A stretch of 64,000 nt of DNA from Buxus sempervirens (lineage: Eukaryota > Streptophyta > Magnoliopsida > Buxales > Buxaceae): positions 36,994,213-37,058,212 of the forward strand of contig OX387185.1 in NCBI GenBank assembly GCA_947561395.2, read 5' to 3'. A program made the translations under genes and the position numbers. The notes beneath the pieces are model-generated. The model had not been told where the DNA came from and made no database searches. It saw nothing but the letters and a program-made list of their open reading frames with translations. Positions 1 through 10,974 of this stretch are shown here, in pieces (the first letter of the stretch is position 1; each line of letters starts with the position of its first letter).

Positions 1-438
1 AAGACCATATTTACGTACTTCGACAAAGGGCTCATCGCCTTTTCGATTGTAAGAAAAATTTAAGTCTACAGGAACAATGGAAACGCAACAGGGCATTTGT
101 GTCTACAGGAATAGTGGAATCGCAACAGGGCATTTGTGTTTACAGCAAGACTGGAAACGCAACAAAAGAAATGCAAGGTCAAGAAATACATGTAAAATGA
201 AAACGTACTTGTAGTGAAGCGACTTGCAAAGGAGAGCTTTTGAAAAAAAAACCCTTGCTGAACACGATGCCCATCCGAACAGAAGAAGAGAGTTTTTGAA
301 TCTCTGAATTGTTTCGTCAGAAAAAGTTTGCGCCTTCGACTATCGAGCCAATTTTTGAAAGCGAAAGTTTTGCTTTTCCATTGACTCTAACGTTTGGAAG
401 AGCACCATTAGTTTTGCAAAAACATAACGGAGGATTAA

Positions 439-587
439 TTGGATAGGTGTCGCAATCCTGTAGATTCTCTATTCCGGACTTCAGATAGAGCCTCTACAGG
501 AACCATTTTCAGGGCAAATGAGGTCCTACAGAGGCTCTATCTACAGTCCGAAATAGAGCTTTTAGAAGATTGCACCACCTGTCCAAC
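439..587. repeat. Nested palindrome in satellite unit 1
   Basis: The outer arms, beginning attggataggtg-cgcaatcctgtag and mirrored by a-gattgcaccacctgtccaa, flank an inner pair of arms (atagagcctctacagg and cctacagaggctctat). The whole segment could fold into a long imperfect hairpin or a cruciform. Confidence 0.8.
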
Positions 588-1322
588 GATTTGAAGCTCT
601 ACCCATTTGAGCAACAAACAGAGCGTTATCGTCAAAGCCGTTTCAACTCTCTCTCTCCGTTTTCAATCTCCCTCCTCTACAACAAAGAGGGAAAACTTCC
701 CTCCAAAATTTTGGAGACATTTTGGACTGCAGAGGGAGCACTTTGCGTGCTTAGCTTCCCCATTTTCGAATGTAAGGATCTTCCCAAAATTTCGAATGTA
801 AGGATCTTCCCCATTTCAAGACCAGATTTATGGACTTCGGCAAAGGGCTTATTGCCATTTCGATTGTAAGTGCGAACTGTGTCTACAGGAACAATGGAAA
901 CACAACAAGGGATTTGTGTCTACAGGAACAGTGGAATCGCAATAGGGGATTTGTGTCTACAGCAAGAATCCAAAACGCGAATCTCCTGTTGAAGAAACGC
1001 AACAGGGGGTTTGAGTCTACAGCAAGAGTGGAAACGCAACAAAAGAAACACAAGGTCAAGAAATACATGTGAAATGAAAACGTCCCTGTAGTGAAGCGGC
1101 TTGCTGAGTAGAGCTTTTGAACATAAACCCTTGCTGAAGACGAGGCCCATCCGAAGAGAAGAAGATAGATTTTGAATCTCTGAATTGTTTTGTCTTCAAA
1201 AGGTGTTGCCCTCAACTGTCGAGCCAATTTTTGAAAGCGAAATTTTTAGGGACGTTGCTCATCTATTGACGCTAACGTTTTAGAAGAGCACCGTTAGTTT
1301 TGTAAAACATAACGGAGGTTTA

Positions 1323-1475
1323 ATTGGACAGGTGGCGCACTACTGTAGAGGCTCTTTTCCGAACTGCAGATAGAGCCACTATCGGAACCTCTTTGCGGGT
1401 CAAATGAGATCCTGTAGAGCCTCTATCTACAGTCCAAAATAGTGCCTCTACAGGATTGCGCCACTTGTCCAACGG
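1323..1475. repeat. Nested palindrome in satellite unit 2
   Basis: Same outer arms (attggacaggtggcgca and its mirror gcgccacttgtccaa) and inner arms as in unit 1, with independent point changes in each arm. Confidence 0.8.
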
Positions 1476-2206
1476 CTGGAGCTCTGCCCATTTGAGCAAC
1501 TAACGGAGTGTTATCATCAAAGCCGTTTCAACTCTCTCTTCGTTTTCAATCTCACTCCTCTACAACGAAGAGGGAAAACTTCCCTCCAAAATGTCGATGA
1601 CATTTTGGATTGTAGAGGGAGCGCTTTTCGTGCTTAGCCTCCCCATTTTGGAATATAAGGATCTTCCCCATTTTCGAATGTAAGGATCTTCCCCATTTCA
1701 AGACCAAACTAACGGACTTTGGCAAAGGGCTCATCCCCATTTGATTGTAAGTGAGATTTGTGTCTACAGGAACAGTGTAAACGCAACAGGGGATTTGTGT
1801 TTACATGAACAGTGGAATCGCAACAGGGGATTTGTGTCTACAGCAAGAATCCAAAACGTGAATCCCCTATTGAAGAAACGCAACAGGGGATTTGTGTCTA
1901 CAGGAAGAGTGGAAACGCAGCAAAAGAAATGCAAGGTCAAGAAATACATGTAAAATGAAAACGTACCTATAGTGAAGCGGCTTGCAGAGGACAACTTTTG
2001 AAAAGGAAACCCATGCTGAAGATGATGCCCATCCGAAGAGAAGAATAGAGTTTTTGAAGCTCTGAATTATTTGGTCTGCAAAAGGTTGCTCCCTCAAATG
2101 TCAAGCCAACTTTTGAAAGCGAAATTTTTAGGAACGTTGCTCTTCCGTTGACGCTAACGTTTTGGAAGAGCGCCATTGGTTTTGCAAAAACACAACAAAG
2201 GTTTAA

Positions 2207-2357
2207 TTGTACAAGTGGCGCAATCCTTTAGAGGTTCTATTCCGGAATGCTGATAGAGCCTCTACAGAAACCGCTTTGCGGGGCAAATGAGGTCCTGCAG
2301 AGGCTCTATCTACAGTCCGAAATAGAGCTTTTAGAAGATTGCACCACCTGTCCAACG
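2207..2357. repeat. Nested palindrome in satellite unit 3
   Basis: Third copy of the outer and inner arm arrangement. The inner arm cctgcagaggctctat still pairs with atagagcctctacag. Confidence 0.8.
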
Positions 2358-3092
2358 ATTTGAAGCTCTACCCATTTGAGAAACAAACAAAGCGTTATCG
2401 TCACAGCCGTTTCAACTCTCTCTCTCCGTTTTCAATCTCTCTCCTCTACAACAAAGAGGGAAAACTTCCCTCCAAAATTTCGGAGACGTTTTGGATTGCA
2501 GGGGGAGCACTTTTCATACTCAGCATCCCCATTTTCGAATGTATGGATCTTCCCAATTTTCGAATGTAAGTATCTTCCCCATTTCAAGAGCAGATTTACG
2601 TACTTCGGCAAATGGCTCATCGCCATTTCGATTGTAAGTGAGATTTGTGTCTACAGGAACAGTGGAAACGCAACATGGGATTTGTGTCTACAGGAACAGT
2701 GGAATCGCAATAGGGGATTTGTGTCTACAAGAAGAATCCAAAATGCGAATCCCCTGTTGAAGAAATGCAACAGGAGATTTGTGTCTACAGGAAGAATGGA
2801 AACGCAACAAAAGAAACGCAAGGTCAAGAAATACATGTAAAATGAAAACGTACCTCTAGTGAAGCGGCTTGCAAAGGAGAGCTTTTGAAAAATAAACCCT
2901 TGCTGAAGACGATGCCCATCCGAAGAGAAGAAAAGAGTTTTTGAGTCTCTAAATTGTTTCGTCTGCAAAAGGTCTCACCCTCGACTGTCGAGCCAATTTT
3001 TGAAAGCAAAATTTTTAGGGATGCTGCTCTTCCATTGACTCTAGCGTTTTGGAAGAGCATCGTTAGTTTTGCAAAAACACAACGGAGGTTTA

Positions 3093-3243
3093 ATGTGACA
3101 AGTGGCGCAATCCTCTAGAGGCTCTATTCCAGACAACAGATAGAGCCACTACAGGAACCGCTTTGCGAGGCAAATGAGGTCCTGTAGAGGCTCTATCTGT
3201 AGTCCGAAGTAGAGCCTCTATAGGATTGCACCACCTATCCAAC
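3093..3243. repeat. Nested palindrome in satellite unit 4
   Basis: Fourth copy. Arms cctgtagaggctctat and atagagccactacagg are readable, with outer arms tgacaagtggcgcaatcct and aggattgcaccacctatcc. Confidence 0.8.
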
Positions 3244-3973
3244 GGTTTGCTCTACCCAATTGAGCAACTAACAAAGCATTATCGTCAAAGCCGTTTCAAC
3301 TCTCTCTCTCCGTTTTCAATCTCTCTCCTCTACAACGAAGAGGGAAACTTCCCTCCAAAATTTCGAAGACATTTTGGACTGTAGAGGGAGCACTTTTCGT
3401 GCTCAGCTTCCCCCTTTTCAAATGTAAGGATCTTCCCCAATTTTGAATATAAGGATCTTCCCCATTTCAAGACCAAATTTACGGACTTCGGCAAAGGACT
3501 CATCGCCATTTCGATTGTAAGTGAGATTTCTGTCTACAGGAATAGTGGAAACACAACAGGGGATTTTTATCTATAGAAACAGTGGAATCGCAACAGGGGA
3601 TTTGTGTCTACAGCAAGAATCTAAAACGCGAATCCCTTGTTGAAGATACGCAAGAAGGGATTTGTGTCTACAGGAAGAGTGGAAACGCAACAAAAGAAAC
3701 TCAAGGTCAAGAAATACATGTAAAATGAAAACGTACTTGTAGTGAAGTGGCTTGCAGAGGAGGGCTTTTGAAAAAGAAACCCTTGCTGAAGACGATGCCC
3801 ATCCGAAGAGAAGAAGAGAGGTTTTGAGTCTCTGAATTGTTTTGTTTGCAAAAGGTCTCGCCCTTGATTGTCGAGCCAAATTTTGAAAGCGAAATTTTTA
3901 GGGACGTTGCTCTTCCGTTGACGCTAACGTTTTGGAAGAGCACCGTTAGTTTTGCAAAAGCACAAGGGAGGTT

Positions 3974-4053
3974 TAATTGGATAGGTAGCGCAATCCTGTA
4001 GAGGCTCTATTCCGAACTGCAGATTAAGCCTCTACAGGAACCGCTTTGCGAAT
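3974..4053. repeat. Truncated palindrome at the right end of the satellite array
   Basis: Only the left outer arm and left inner arm (gtagaggctctat ... taagcctctacagg) remain. The sequence departs from the satellite directly after aaccgctttgcg, close to the palindrome centre, so the array was broken or ended at the fold axis. Confidence 0.75.
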
Positions 4054-4373
4054 AAATGGTTTCTTATTATTTTTATTTTTTATTTTTTTGACTTGTATTA
4101 TTTTAATATTTTATAATTATCTATTATTATATTTATTTTGTCTTTTATGAAACAACCCTTTTTTTTGTTGCCGCATGGCGGCTACAATCTGTAAAAATTT
4201 TAAAAAATGCCCTCCAAATGTTTTGGCCATAACTTTTCAATTTGGACTCCGATTCACGTACAGTCAGTGACGTTGGAATCGTGTCGATTTCCTCTTAATG
4301 ACCAATTCTTCCTTTAGTAAAATGCCAATTTTTAGCCATAATTTTTAAAGGGTACAAAAATTGGGTGCTTACA
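4054..4373 (-). mobile_element. LTR fragment, antisense, between satellite and LINE
   Basis: Read on the minus strand the right end begins TGTAAGCACCCAATTTTTG, matching the style of the LTR start at 7948 (TGTAAGCACCTCATTTTTG). It is followed by text common in plant Ty3-type LTRs (a 'gccataacttttcaatttggactccgattcacg' type passage, seen on the plus strand). The left part is T-rich low-complexity DNA. No partner LTR or TSD was identified, so lineage and full length are unknown. Confidence 0.5.
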
Positions 4374-4387
4374 CTTTGATTGAACAA

Positions 4388-5025
4388 TTATTTTGTAGGA
4401 AATCCATTTTGAACAGCTTTCCATATGAAGAACTTGATCTTTTGGGGACATTTCAACGTCCATAACCTGCGCCAAAACAAGTCAATATCCATTTCATTTA
4501 AATTAGTAAGCATATTATAAGTGGATTTTGCAGAGAATAGGTCATGCTTCTCTTCCTTCCAGATTACTTCATCCACTTCCCTGCTGTGGTTGATGTGAAT
4601 TGTTTGAATAAAGTTTGCAATGTCCTCAGACCAAATTTTATGAATGAGATACAAATTCCAAGCTTTAGATTCAGTAAACATCAGGTCGGCCACTTTCTCT
4701 ACATTGCTTACTCCCTCCAGATTGGGTATAGCTTGATCTCTTAATCTTCTTGGCAGCCAATTCAGATCTTGTATGCTAATAGATTCCCCATTAGTGATAC
4801 TCCATCCCATGCTTCTTTAATGATACTCTTGGTATCATGCATTTGCTTCCACATTCTCAAATCAGAGCTTCTTTTGCTGCTCTTAAGGTAAGCTTTGTCA
4901 TGGAAGTATTTACCTTTGAAGTTCTTTGCCCAAGAACTGTTTTCCTCCTTTGCTAGAGCCCACACCCTTTTTGCTATGAGTGCAGAGTTGAAAATCCTTA
5001 CATTCTTGATGCTTATTCCTCCCAC
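4388..5025 (-). pseudogene. LINE C-terminal region with zf-RVT-like segment, broken
   Basis: The block at 4762-5025 reads GGISIKNVRIFNSALIAKRVW and the block at 4388-4810 ends FWRRLWTLKCPQKIKFFIWKA. The second is the start of the zf-RVT region found after plant LINE reverse transcriptases. The expected cysteine/histidine cluster after it is missing because the sequence stops at 4388. The two blocks overlap in different frames, so one indel separates them. Confidence 0.85.
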
Positions 5026-5214
5026 TTCCTTTGGTTTGCAGATTCTTTCCTAGGAGATTGTATGCAGAGATCTATCTTTGCTGTGTTTTGTCCACAAGAA
5101 ATCTCTGGATTTTCTTTCAATTTTTTTAATGATGTTATGAGGCAACTTAATACAAGTCATGTAATGTAGTGGTAGACCCATTAACACTGAATTAATCAAA
5201 GTATTTCTTGTAGC

Positions 5215-6848
5215 CTAATTCAAAATTTCAGCTTTCCACATGGAAAATTTCTTCCGTATTCTTTCCATTAATTTAAAGAAATAAGCCTCCGTTATCCTTT
5301 CATTAGGACAAGGAATGCCAAGATATTTTTGGAATTTTGCTTTAGCACGAACTCCAAAAATCCTACATATATTTCCTTTATCCCTTCTTTTTATACATGG
5401 GCTTAAAACTAATTCAATCTTGTTCAAGTTGATATCATGCCCTGCTTTCTTGAAAAAATTAGAAAGAAATTTTAAAGCTTGTGTACCTTCCTTAAAGGTG
5501 GCCCTTCGAAAGATTAAAAGATCATTTGCGAACATTAAAAAGGCGAGGGAGGGGTTTCTTCTGCAAATCTTGATACCCTTCACATGTCCTTACTATTCAA
5601 CTTCAAATAGGGCTTTTGAAAGGGCTTCTTGCCTAACTCCACGAGTGGGTTTGATGCAGTCAATTGGAGTGCCATTTACTAAAACTGAGTAGGAAACTGA
5701 TGAGATACATTATATGATTAAATAAATTCAGTGATAATTGAAACCAACAAAACTAAAGCTTTCCTTACCATACTCCACTTGAGCCTATCATATGCTTTGG
5801 ACAGGTCAACTTTTAAAGCAAATCCCCCAGTCTTCCCTTTTTTCGTACTCTTAATAAAATGCATTATCTCATGAGCAAGAGTGATGTTATCATGAATTGA
5901 TCTTTTCGGAATGAATTCACTCTGATTGGGGGCTATGATCTTATTTATGAGGGTCTTCATTCTATTCACCATAATTCTGGACATTATCTTGTAACTGAAA
6001 TTGCACAGACTTATGGGCCTATAGTCATTAGGCTTTTCCGGATAGTTCACTTTAGGGATTAAAGGAAAAAAAAGTAGTGTGGTTTAACCCATTCTCAAGA
6101 ATACCATAACAAAAAAATTCTTTGATCATGGAACAAACTTTGGGCCCCACAATATCCCAATATTTCAAATAAAATAGGCCTTGGTACCCATCTGGGCCAA
6201 GACTTTTCCTCAAGCCCATCTGATTAATGCTATTCTTGATTTCCTCATCAGAGATGGGCCTGAGAAGCATCCTATTATCATCCTCAAATATGATATTATC
6301 ATTGGGGGGAATCTGATTGTCATGGTCATTAAGGTTTTCATCATTATAGATATCCAAGAAATACTTGATAAAGCAGTCGTCAATGTTCGTGGGTTCAGTG
6401 AGAATATCATTATTCCCATCCTTGATCCTAACAATCTTAATTTGTTGGCGTCTAACAAGAGTGGTAACATGAAAGAATTTAATGTTTTGGTCCCCCACCT
6501 TAAGCCAATTTATCCTAGATTCTTGGCCCAAAATATTTCTTTTGTCTAAGAACATGAAGATACGTGGCCATACACTCCCTTTCTTTGGCTTAGAGAATTT
6601 GACAATCATTACATTCTAAATCCCTTTGGATTCAGCTCTTGGAATAAGGCTAAAGATTTAGAGTGAATATTTCCTATTCTATTCCTATTCCATTTTTTCA
6701 ATTTTCTCCCAAGCTCTCCCAGTCTGTTGTTGAGAGAGATGAATCTCCTACCAACTGTGCCCCCTACCCATTCATTAGCTTTGACATCTTTACACTCTTC
6801 TTCTTCCATCCAAAAGAATTCAAACTTAAAAGATTTCTGCATGGACAC
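5215..6848 (-). pseudogene. LINE reverse transcriptase domain, broken and catalytic motif mutated
   Basis: Three open blocks make up the domain. 6052-6609 contains ESRINWLKVGDQNIKFFH, SDEEIKNSI and SLGPDGYQGLFY (the GPDG motif). 5718-6050 contains NDYRPISLCNFSYKIMSR, QSEFIPKRSIHDNI and the palm motif LKVDLSKAYDRL. 5215-5583 contains FMFANDLLIF where FADD is expected, then INLNKIELVLSP. The block at 6609-6848 is the linker between endonuclease and RT. The D-to-N change at the active site plus frame breaks between blocks indicate a dead copy. Confidence 0.9.
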
Positions 6849-6929
6849 TCTAGGGGGGTCATTGTTGATGATAGAAGGACTGTGATCGGATCCTATGATT
6901 GGCTCTTGAGTAATTACATGGTTAGGATG

Positions 6930-7546
6930 GGATAGGTACCAACTTTGGTTACAGAATACCTTGTCAAGTTTCTCATGGTTTCTAGCATGACCATCTCTCC
7001 ATTATCCCAAGTATATCTAAGGCCTTTGTGATGGACTTCCATTAAATCACATTCATGAATAAGATTATTAAGATGATTGGCTTGAGATACCTTGAACCCA
7101 TTACCTCCTCTCTTTCCACCACTCTTTAAAACGACATTGAAATCTCCAATTAACGCCCAAGGGTTCTATTGTCTCTTTGATATAAGCTTTATTTGGCTCC
7201 ATAGCTATCTTTGTATAGCTAGGATATGACTTTCGTGCACAAAGGTGATGTTTTCCTCCTTCTGAGAATGTGGGAACAAGTTTAAATGGATCATCCAGGA
7301 CTCATGGTGGATCACCTCGACTGGCGCTAATTCATCCCAAAGTGACCAAAAACCACCCGATAGGCCCTGCGCAGCAACCAACAAAAATGGTTAAAACCAA
7401 ACCTCTTAATGCTCTTTTCTGAAACTCTGTTGGAAGCCATCATTTCAAATAGGAGCACTAGGTTGGGCTTATACTTCTTAATAATAAATATCAGGTTTTT
7501 TTTTTTGTCGAGGATGCCCAATTCCATGCTAAAATAATCATGATGG
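6930..7546 (-). pseudogene. LINE apurinic-type endonuclease domain, broken
   Basis: The reading begins M-I-I-L-A-W-N-W, like the MKILSWN start of plant LINE endonucleases, and shifts frame after a run of A into a segment with KKYKPNLVLLFE (family usually KKYKPDILFLxET). A separate open stretch at about 6930-7165 reads ALIGDFNVVL ... NNLIHECDLMEV ... LRYTWDNGE, which holds the GDFN catalytic motif. At least two frame breaks make it non-functional. Confidence 0.85.
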
Positions 7547-7947
7547 TGTAGACACCCCAAATTGCACTACAAAATGAGAAAATAATGAAAACATGTAATT
7601 GGGATTTAAAACAGGCCAAAAATGCATGAAAATCAATAATTTGAGCCTTGTCCGTATTGTATCTACGGGCTAAGCGCGCCCAAATTTTGTATATGGGCAC
7701 GCAGCGCCCGTAATACATATACGGACACCACTGGACCGTAAATCATTTACGGGCACATTAGATTTGTGCGAGTTTTATTCTTTCTCGATTTCTGAGCTTT
7801 ATCTTTAGTCCAATATCCCTTTAAATGAGTGAATTATATCTTTTATTCGTTCGAAATATCTTTGTTGGCCATGGATGGGCATTATCCTTGTGTTTAACTC
7901 AATCTTAAACTCTATCTTGCCAAACCTTGGACCAACCATACCCCTGG
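7547..7947 (+). mobile_element. 5' part of an LTR (TGTAGACACCCC type)
   Basis: It starts TGTAGACACCCCAAATTGCA, the same first 20 bases as the solo LTR at 21214, placing both in one family. It is cut at 7948 by another LTR-like start. No 3' end or TSD was matched (bases before it are gatgg). It carries three interrupted palindromes of the CCGTA-N7-TACGG kind. Confidence 0.65.
7652..7752. promoter_or_regulatory. Array of three 17-bp palindromes CCGTA-N7-TACGG in LTR U3
   Basis: CCGTATTGTATCTACGG (7652-7668), CCGTAATACATATACGG (7708-7724) and CCGTAAATCATTTACGG (7736-7752). The arms are conserved while the 7-base centres differ, which points to selection on, or copying of, the arms. They may be protein-binding sites or hairpins; function is inferred only. 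Confidence 0.6.
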
Positions 7948-8076
7948 TGTAAGCACCTCATTTTTGCGCTCCCGAAAAGCCAGAAATGCAAAACCCGATT
8001 AAAAAGTCAAACCCTGAGGGGTGGAAAGTTGACCTTTTAATCAGATAAAATTTGGCCACCTTGCTTTATCTCAATG

Positions 8077-8430
8077 GATAGAGAATCTCGACACGAGTCC
8101 AACGCAACTGGGTTTGCAGGAATCGGAGTCCGGATGAGGGTTCTGCAGGCGGTCAAACTTGAGGATGAGCTGAGAGTTGACTTTTCCTTGATTTCCGTGC
8201 CAAGTGCTTAGCCCCATGCCATTGGATAGAGAATCTCGATACGAGTCCAACGCAACTGGGTTTGCGGGAATCGGAGTCCGGATGAGGGTTCTGCAGGCAG
8301 TCAAACTTGAGGATGAGCCGAGAGTTGACTTTTCCTCGATTTCCGTGCCAAGTGCTTAGCCCCATGCCATTGGATAGAGAATCTCGATACGAGTTCAACG
8401 CAATTGAGTTTGCTCAAATCGGAGATCAGA
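8077..8430. repeat. 148-bp tandem repeat, about 2.4 copies, in LTR U3
   Basis: Copies start gatagagaatctcga at 8077, 8225 and 8373, an exact spacing of 148. The first two are nearly identical; the third diverges after about 60 bp. Open frames reported on the minus strand here simply repeat with the unit. Confidence 0.9.
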
Positions 8431-8482
8431 TGAAAGAGATATGAGCTGTCGAAGTTTCCGGGCAGCAAAGCCAGAAACTGCA

Positions 8483-8511
8483 CACGTGGCGCAGGAACTG
8501 CACACGTGGCA
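8483..8511. promoter_or_regulatory. Pair of ABRE/G-box motifs ACACGTGGC
   Basis: ACACGTGGC occurs at 8483-8491 and again at 8503-8511, exactly 20 bp apart, about 400 bp upstream of the LTR TATA box. ACGTGGC is the core bound by plant bZIP (ABF/GBF) factors. Stress or ABA response of this LTR is inference. Confidence 0.6.
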
Positions 8512-8643
8512 GCCAACGCAGCAAAATATCTCAGGGACTAAAACTTAAATATAAAAATTTCGTACGGGCGATCCGTAGATATCAAAAAGGGTCAAATCGG
8601 TCGAATCGGTCAAGTCGAAGGGCAAATCCGTAATTTTTCGATT

Positions 8644-8890
8644 TGTATCCGGTCACATATACCGGATACACTAGCTTCCCTTCATGACCGGACTTGAAGA
8701 CCGGATACATCAAGATATTCTCGCGAGATCCGCGCCGATCGCCCGACAAATCCGCAGCGGCATTTAATTTTCGAATGATTGTGTTTGTATCCGGACTTGA
8801 AGACCGGATACAAAGGAGCCTTAGTGTATCCGGACTTTAAGTCCGGATACAAAGGAGCCTTAGTGTATCCGGACTTGAAGTCCGGATACA
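8644..8890. promoter_or_regulatory. Array of GTATCCGG/CCGGATAC palindromes upstream of a TATA box
   Basis: Palindromes lie at 8644-8670, 8785-8813, 8825-8851 and 8864-8890. The last two are near-perfect (TGTATCCGGACTT around a single centre base). The nearest ends 12 bp before TATAAATA at 8902. The same motif pair occurs in the U3-like parts at 9811-9915 and 24851-24995. Confidence 0.75.
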
Positions 8891-8901
8891 TTAAGTTTGC
8901 T

Positions 8902-8909
8902 TATAAATA
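8902..8909 (+). promoter_or_regulatory. LTR TATA box
   Basis: TATAAATAG in a GC-richer context, followed after about 280 bp by the splice donor CAG|GTAAGT (9186-9193). It matches the layout of the TATA boxes at 10978 and 25161. Confidence 0.65.
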
Positions 8910-9596
8910 GCAAACAGCTCATTTCCGGGGGTTGGCTTTTCTTGGCTGTTTGGAGCTTTCTCCTCCCACTTTTTCTCACCCGAATCCCTCCCTCTTCAAG
9001 CTCCTTTGGCCCTCCATCCCATCTCCACACCACCTAAGCCATTCTCACCTTCCTCATTCCTTCTTGATCCTCACCTACAACCCAACAAGAAGGAGAAGGA
9101 GAGTTGCTGTGCCAAAGAAGGAGTTTCCAGCTACATCTTGGCCTCAAGGAGGGGTCTCCACCTTGCACAAGAGATCAAGAACCCTCAGGTAAGTTTCCCT
9201 AGTACATTGTGTTCATCATATATTAAATCCGTATTTTTCTGAAAATATTTCTGTATTAGCTTCCTTCTTTGCATGGGTTCATGTTAGCATCATTTTAAGC
9301 ATGTATTTGTTGTCTCTTTCATGGCATGAGAGTTACTTTCAGGAAGGAGTCTACGTAGGGTTTTTTGTAGGATGCATGGAAGCTTATGTTAGCATATTTT
9401 TAATCAGCCTAGTTGGTTGCTGTCCATAGGTTCAGGCTAAGTTTTTTAGAAGGAGCATGTTCCTTCCTATTTTACACTCCAATGTATCCCCACGATAATC
9501 CCCCCTTCTCTTCCCTTCCTTCAAGTTTTGTTGCATATATGCTTGCATGGATTTTCATTTGCTAGAAGCATGCTTAGTTGATATGAGTAGGTCATT

Positions 9597-10974
9597 GTTT
9601 GGGTGAAGTATGCAGGCATGAAAGCATGATCCCCTTCCCCAAGGCCCCTTCACCTTGCTGTAAACCCAAGGAGAGAAGCCAAAGGTGGCTCCTCCCACAA
9701 TCTGAACATACGTGGGCTCATCCAGGAGCCCACAAGACCCTTAACATGCCCCTAGAACCCCCTGGGATCAGTCCCAAAAGACCAAAACCCAAAAGGCCAA
9801 TTCCAGAGTGATCCGGATACTCAGACCGGATCACCTATAGCCTCTGTGTATTCGGATACACTGGCCGGATCACCCACAGACCCTGTGTATCCGGCCTGAG
9901 TTGCCGGATACACACATAAGCCTGTTTTTATGCATTCTGTTGTATTGCCGAATTTTGGCATGTGTTGAAGTAAACTAATTGAACCGATAGGGTTTCCGGG
10001 CCACCCGGAAATCCAACTTGGGACTCGGACCAGCCGGTCCAACTCGGCACACTCATGGGCCTTCCAACGGGGCCCACCAAGCCCAATGGACACCAAAGCA
10101 TGCTAATTAATTAACCTAAGCAAGAGTGAACCAGTTGAATCGGGCGGGCCAAACCCAATGCGGCCCACCCGAGCCTTGTCATATGAGTGAATGTATAAAC
10201 TGCCTGGTTTGGCCGAGACCATGGGCTAGGGCCTGCCGGGCCCGCCAAAGCCCGCCAACTAAGCCAAGGAAGGGCTCAAGCCCTAACTTCGTCGAATTTG
10301 GGCTTCCAAGGCCCAAAACGGGACTACGGGCCCCAAGCCCAATGTCCCAAAAGACTTTGGCCCAAATATAAATAAGATGAGTCTAAAATACACTTGGCCA
10401 CCATGTGGGCCCACCTAAGGGGCCCACAAACCAATCCGGCCCACCACTTGCATGAAAACTACTTAAGCTTCAAACTTGAACCTTAATAAAACCAACTCAC
10501 TAAACCAAAGCCCACAGGGCCTCCCTAGGCTTGGACCAAGGCCCACAAGGGCACACGGGCCAACTCAAGCCCATCCAGGACACCGGTTGGGCCTTCCAAC
10601 GGGGCCCACCCAAACAGACCCAGATCACTTAAGATTAAGCAAAGATAAAATCAACTAAAGGGACCCACACCACTCAGGCGGTCCCGCCAAGAATCAATCT
10701 GAATTACATGCTGGATTAGGAATCGGGTGAAGACCAATTAGAAAGCTGACTCAAATTAGGGAACCCACGGGACCCGTCATCCGACGGGGCGGATTGGGGT
10801 GTCTACGGACTTCCCCAGCCCGCAACCGAGAACCAAGATTTAGAATCTCAAACCGCAGACCAAAAACCCTAATAGACAGGATTAGGCACCCAGGTGTCCG
10901 CCTGCACCCCATCAGGCGGTGGCGACTCCGAATTACCCCGTGCCGCGTTTCCCACGCGCGCACACCTGGGGTTT
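9597..10974. other. GC-richer mosaic of LTR fragments, no gene
   Basis: It holds another set of GGATAC palindromes (9811-9915), a long run rich in gggcccacc words (10000-10750), and ggggtgtctac at 10796-10806, the reverse complement of the GTAGACACCCC LTR start, which may mark an antisense LTR end. gtggcgactccg near 10920 is also common in Ogre/Tat-type LTR or primer-site regions. Short open frames have no recognisable domain. Confidence 0.4.
9811..9915. promoter_or_regulatory. GGATAC palindrome array, second LTR copy
   Basis: gatccggatac...gaccggatc, tgtattcggataca...ggccggatc and tgtgtatccggcctgagttgccggatacaca lie within 105 bp. The arms match those at 8644-8890 but the spacers differ. 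Confidence 0.6.

Larger units (their letters stand above)
1..4053. repeat. Satellite-like tandem array, unit about 882 bp, about 4.6 copies
   Basis: The phrase aagacc/aagagc followed by a gatttacg-like stretch recurs at 1, 818, 1700, 2586 and 3469, giving offsets of 817, 882, 886 and 883. Every landmark (the caccacctgtccaacg block, the tcttcccca block, the cgctaacgttttgga block) recurs in the same order. The first unit lacks about 65 bp of the inner subrepeat block. Each unit contains 3-4 diverged subrepeats of about 43 bp built on gtgtctacaggaacagtgg, followed by a region with a long palindrome. The array is open at the left edge and stops abruptly near 4053 inside a palindrome. Open frames of 60-154 codons on both strands recur with the period, change register between copies and have no recognisable domain, so I treat them as non-coding. 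Confidence 0.93.
4388..7546 (-). mobile_element. Decayed L1-like plant LINE (non-LTR retrotransposon), ORF2 remains
   Basis: On the minus strand the pieces follow the order of a plant L1 ORF2: an endonuclease start (IILAWNW near 7540), an endonuclease core with the GDFN motif (about 6930-7165), a linker, reverse transcriptase (5215-6609) and a C-terminal zf-RVT-type region (4388-5025). Several frameshifts and stops separate the pieces. The catalytic YADD/FADD-type motif reads FAND, so one metal-binding Asp is lost. An LTR starts at 7547, only a few bases upstream of the ORF2 start, so the LINE 5' UTR and ORF1 were truncated or displaced there. It is inactive. Confidence 0.9.
7948..9596 (+). 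mobile_element. LTR-derived region with TATA box and splice donor
   Basis: It begins TGTAAGCACCTCATTTTTGC (preceded by cctgg) and runs through a 148-bp tandem repeat, two ABRE-like motifs, four palindromes and TATAAATA (8902-8909). A pyrimidine-rich leader and CAG|GTAAGT at 9186-9193 follow. The order TATA, short leader, CAGGTAAG also occurs at 10978-11087 and 25161-25280. The right limit is uncertain because no matching TSD was found. No gag or pol frame is present. Confidence 0.6.

Noticed and set aside
1100-1160. Hammerhead ribozyme in the satellite (as in retrozymes)
   Set aside because: cttgctgaagacgaggccc resembles a core only loosely; the CTGATGA and GAAA core boxes in proper order are absent.
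3530-3700. About 43-bp regularly spaced repeats that might look CRISPR-like
   Set aside because: Subrepeats are directly adjacent with no unique spacers, vary a lot and lie in a plant satellite.
570-3943. Many 60-154-codon open frames on both strands in the satellite
   Set aside because: They recur with the repeat period, change frame between copies and show no domain; satellite shadows.
7640-7765. Possible tRNA-like or structured RNA fold
   Set aside because: The pairing comes from three separate short palindromes; no tRNA A and B box sequence or CCA-adjacent acceptor stem was seen.
8071-8516. Minus-strand frames with repeated peptide text
   Set aside because: They are the translation of the 148-bp tandem repeat in an LTR.
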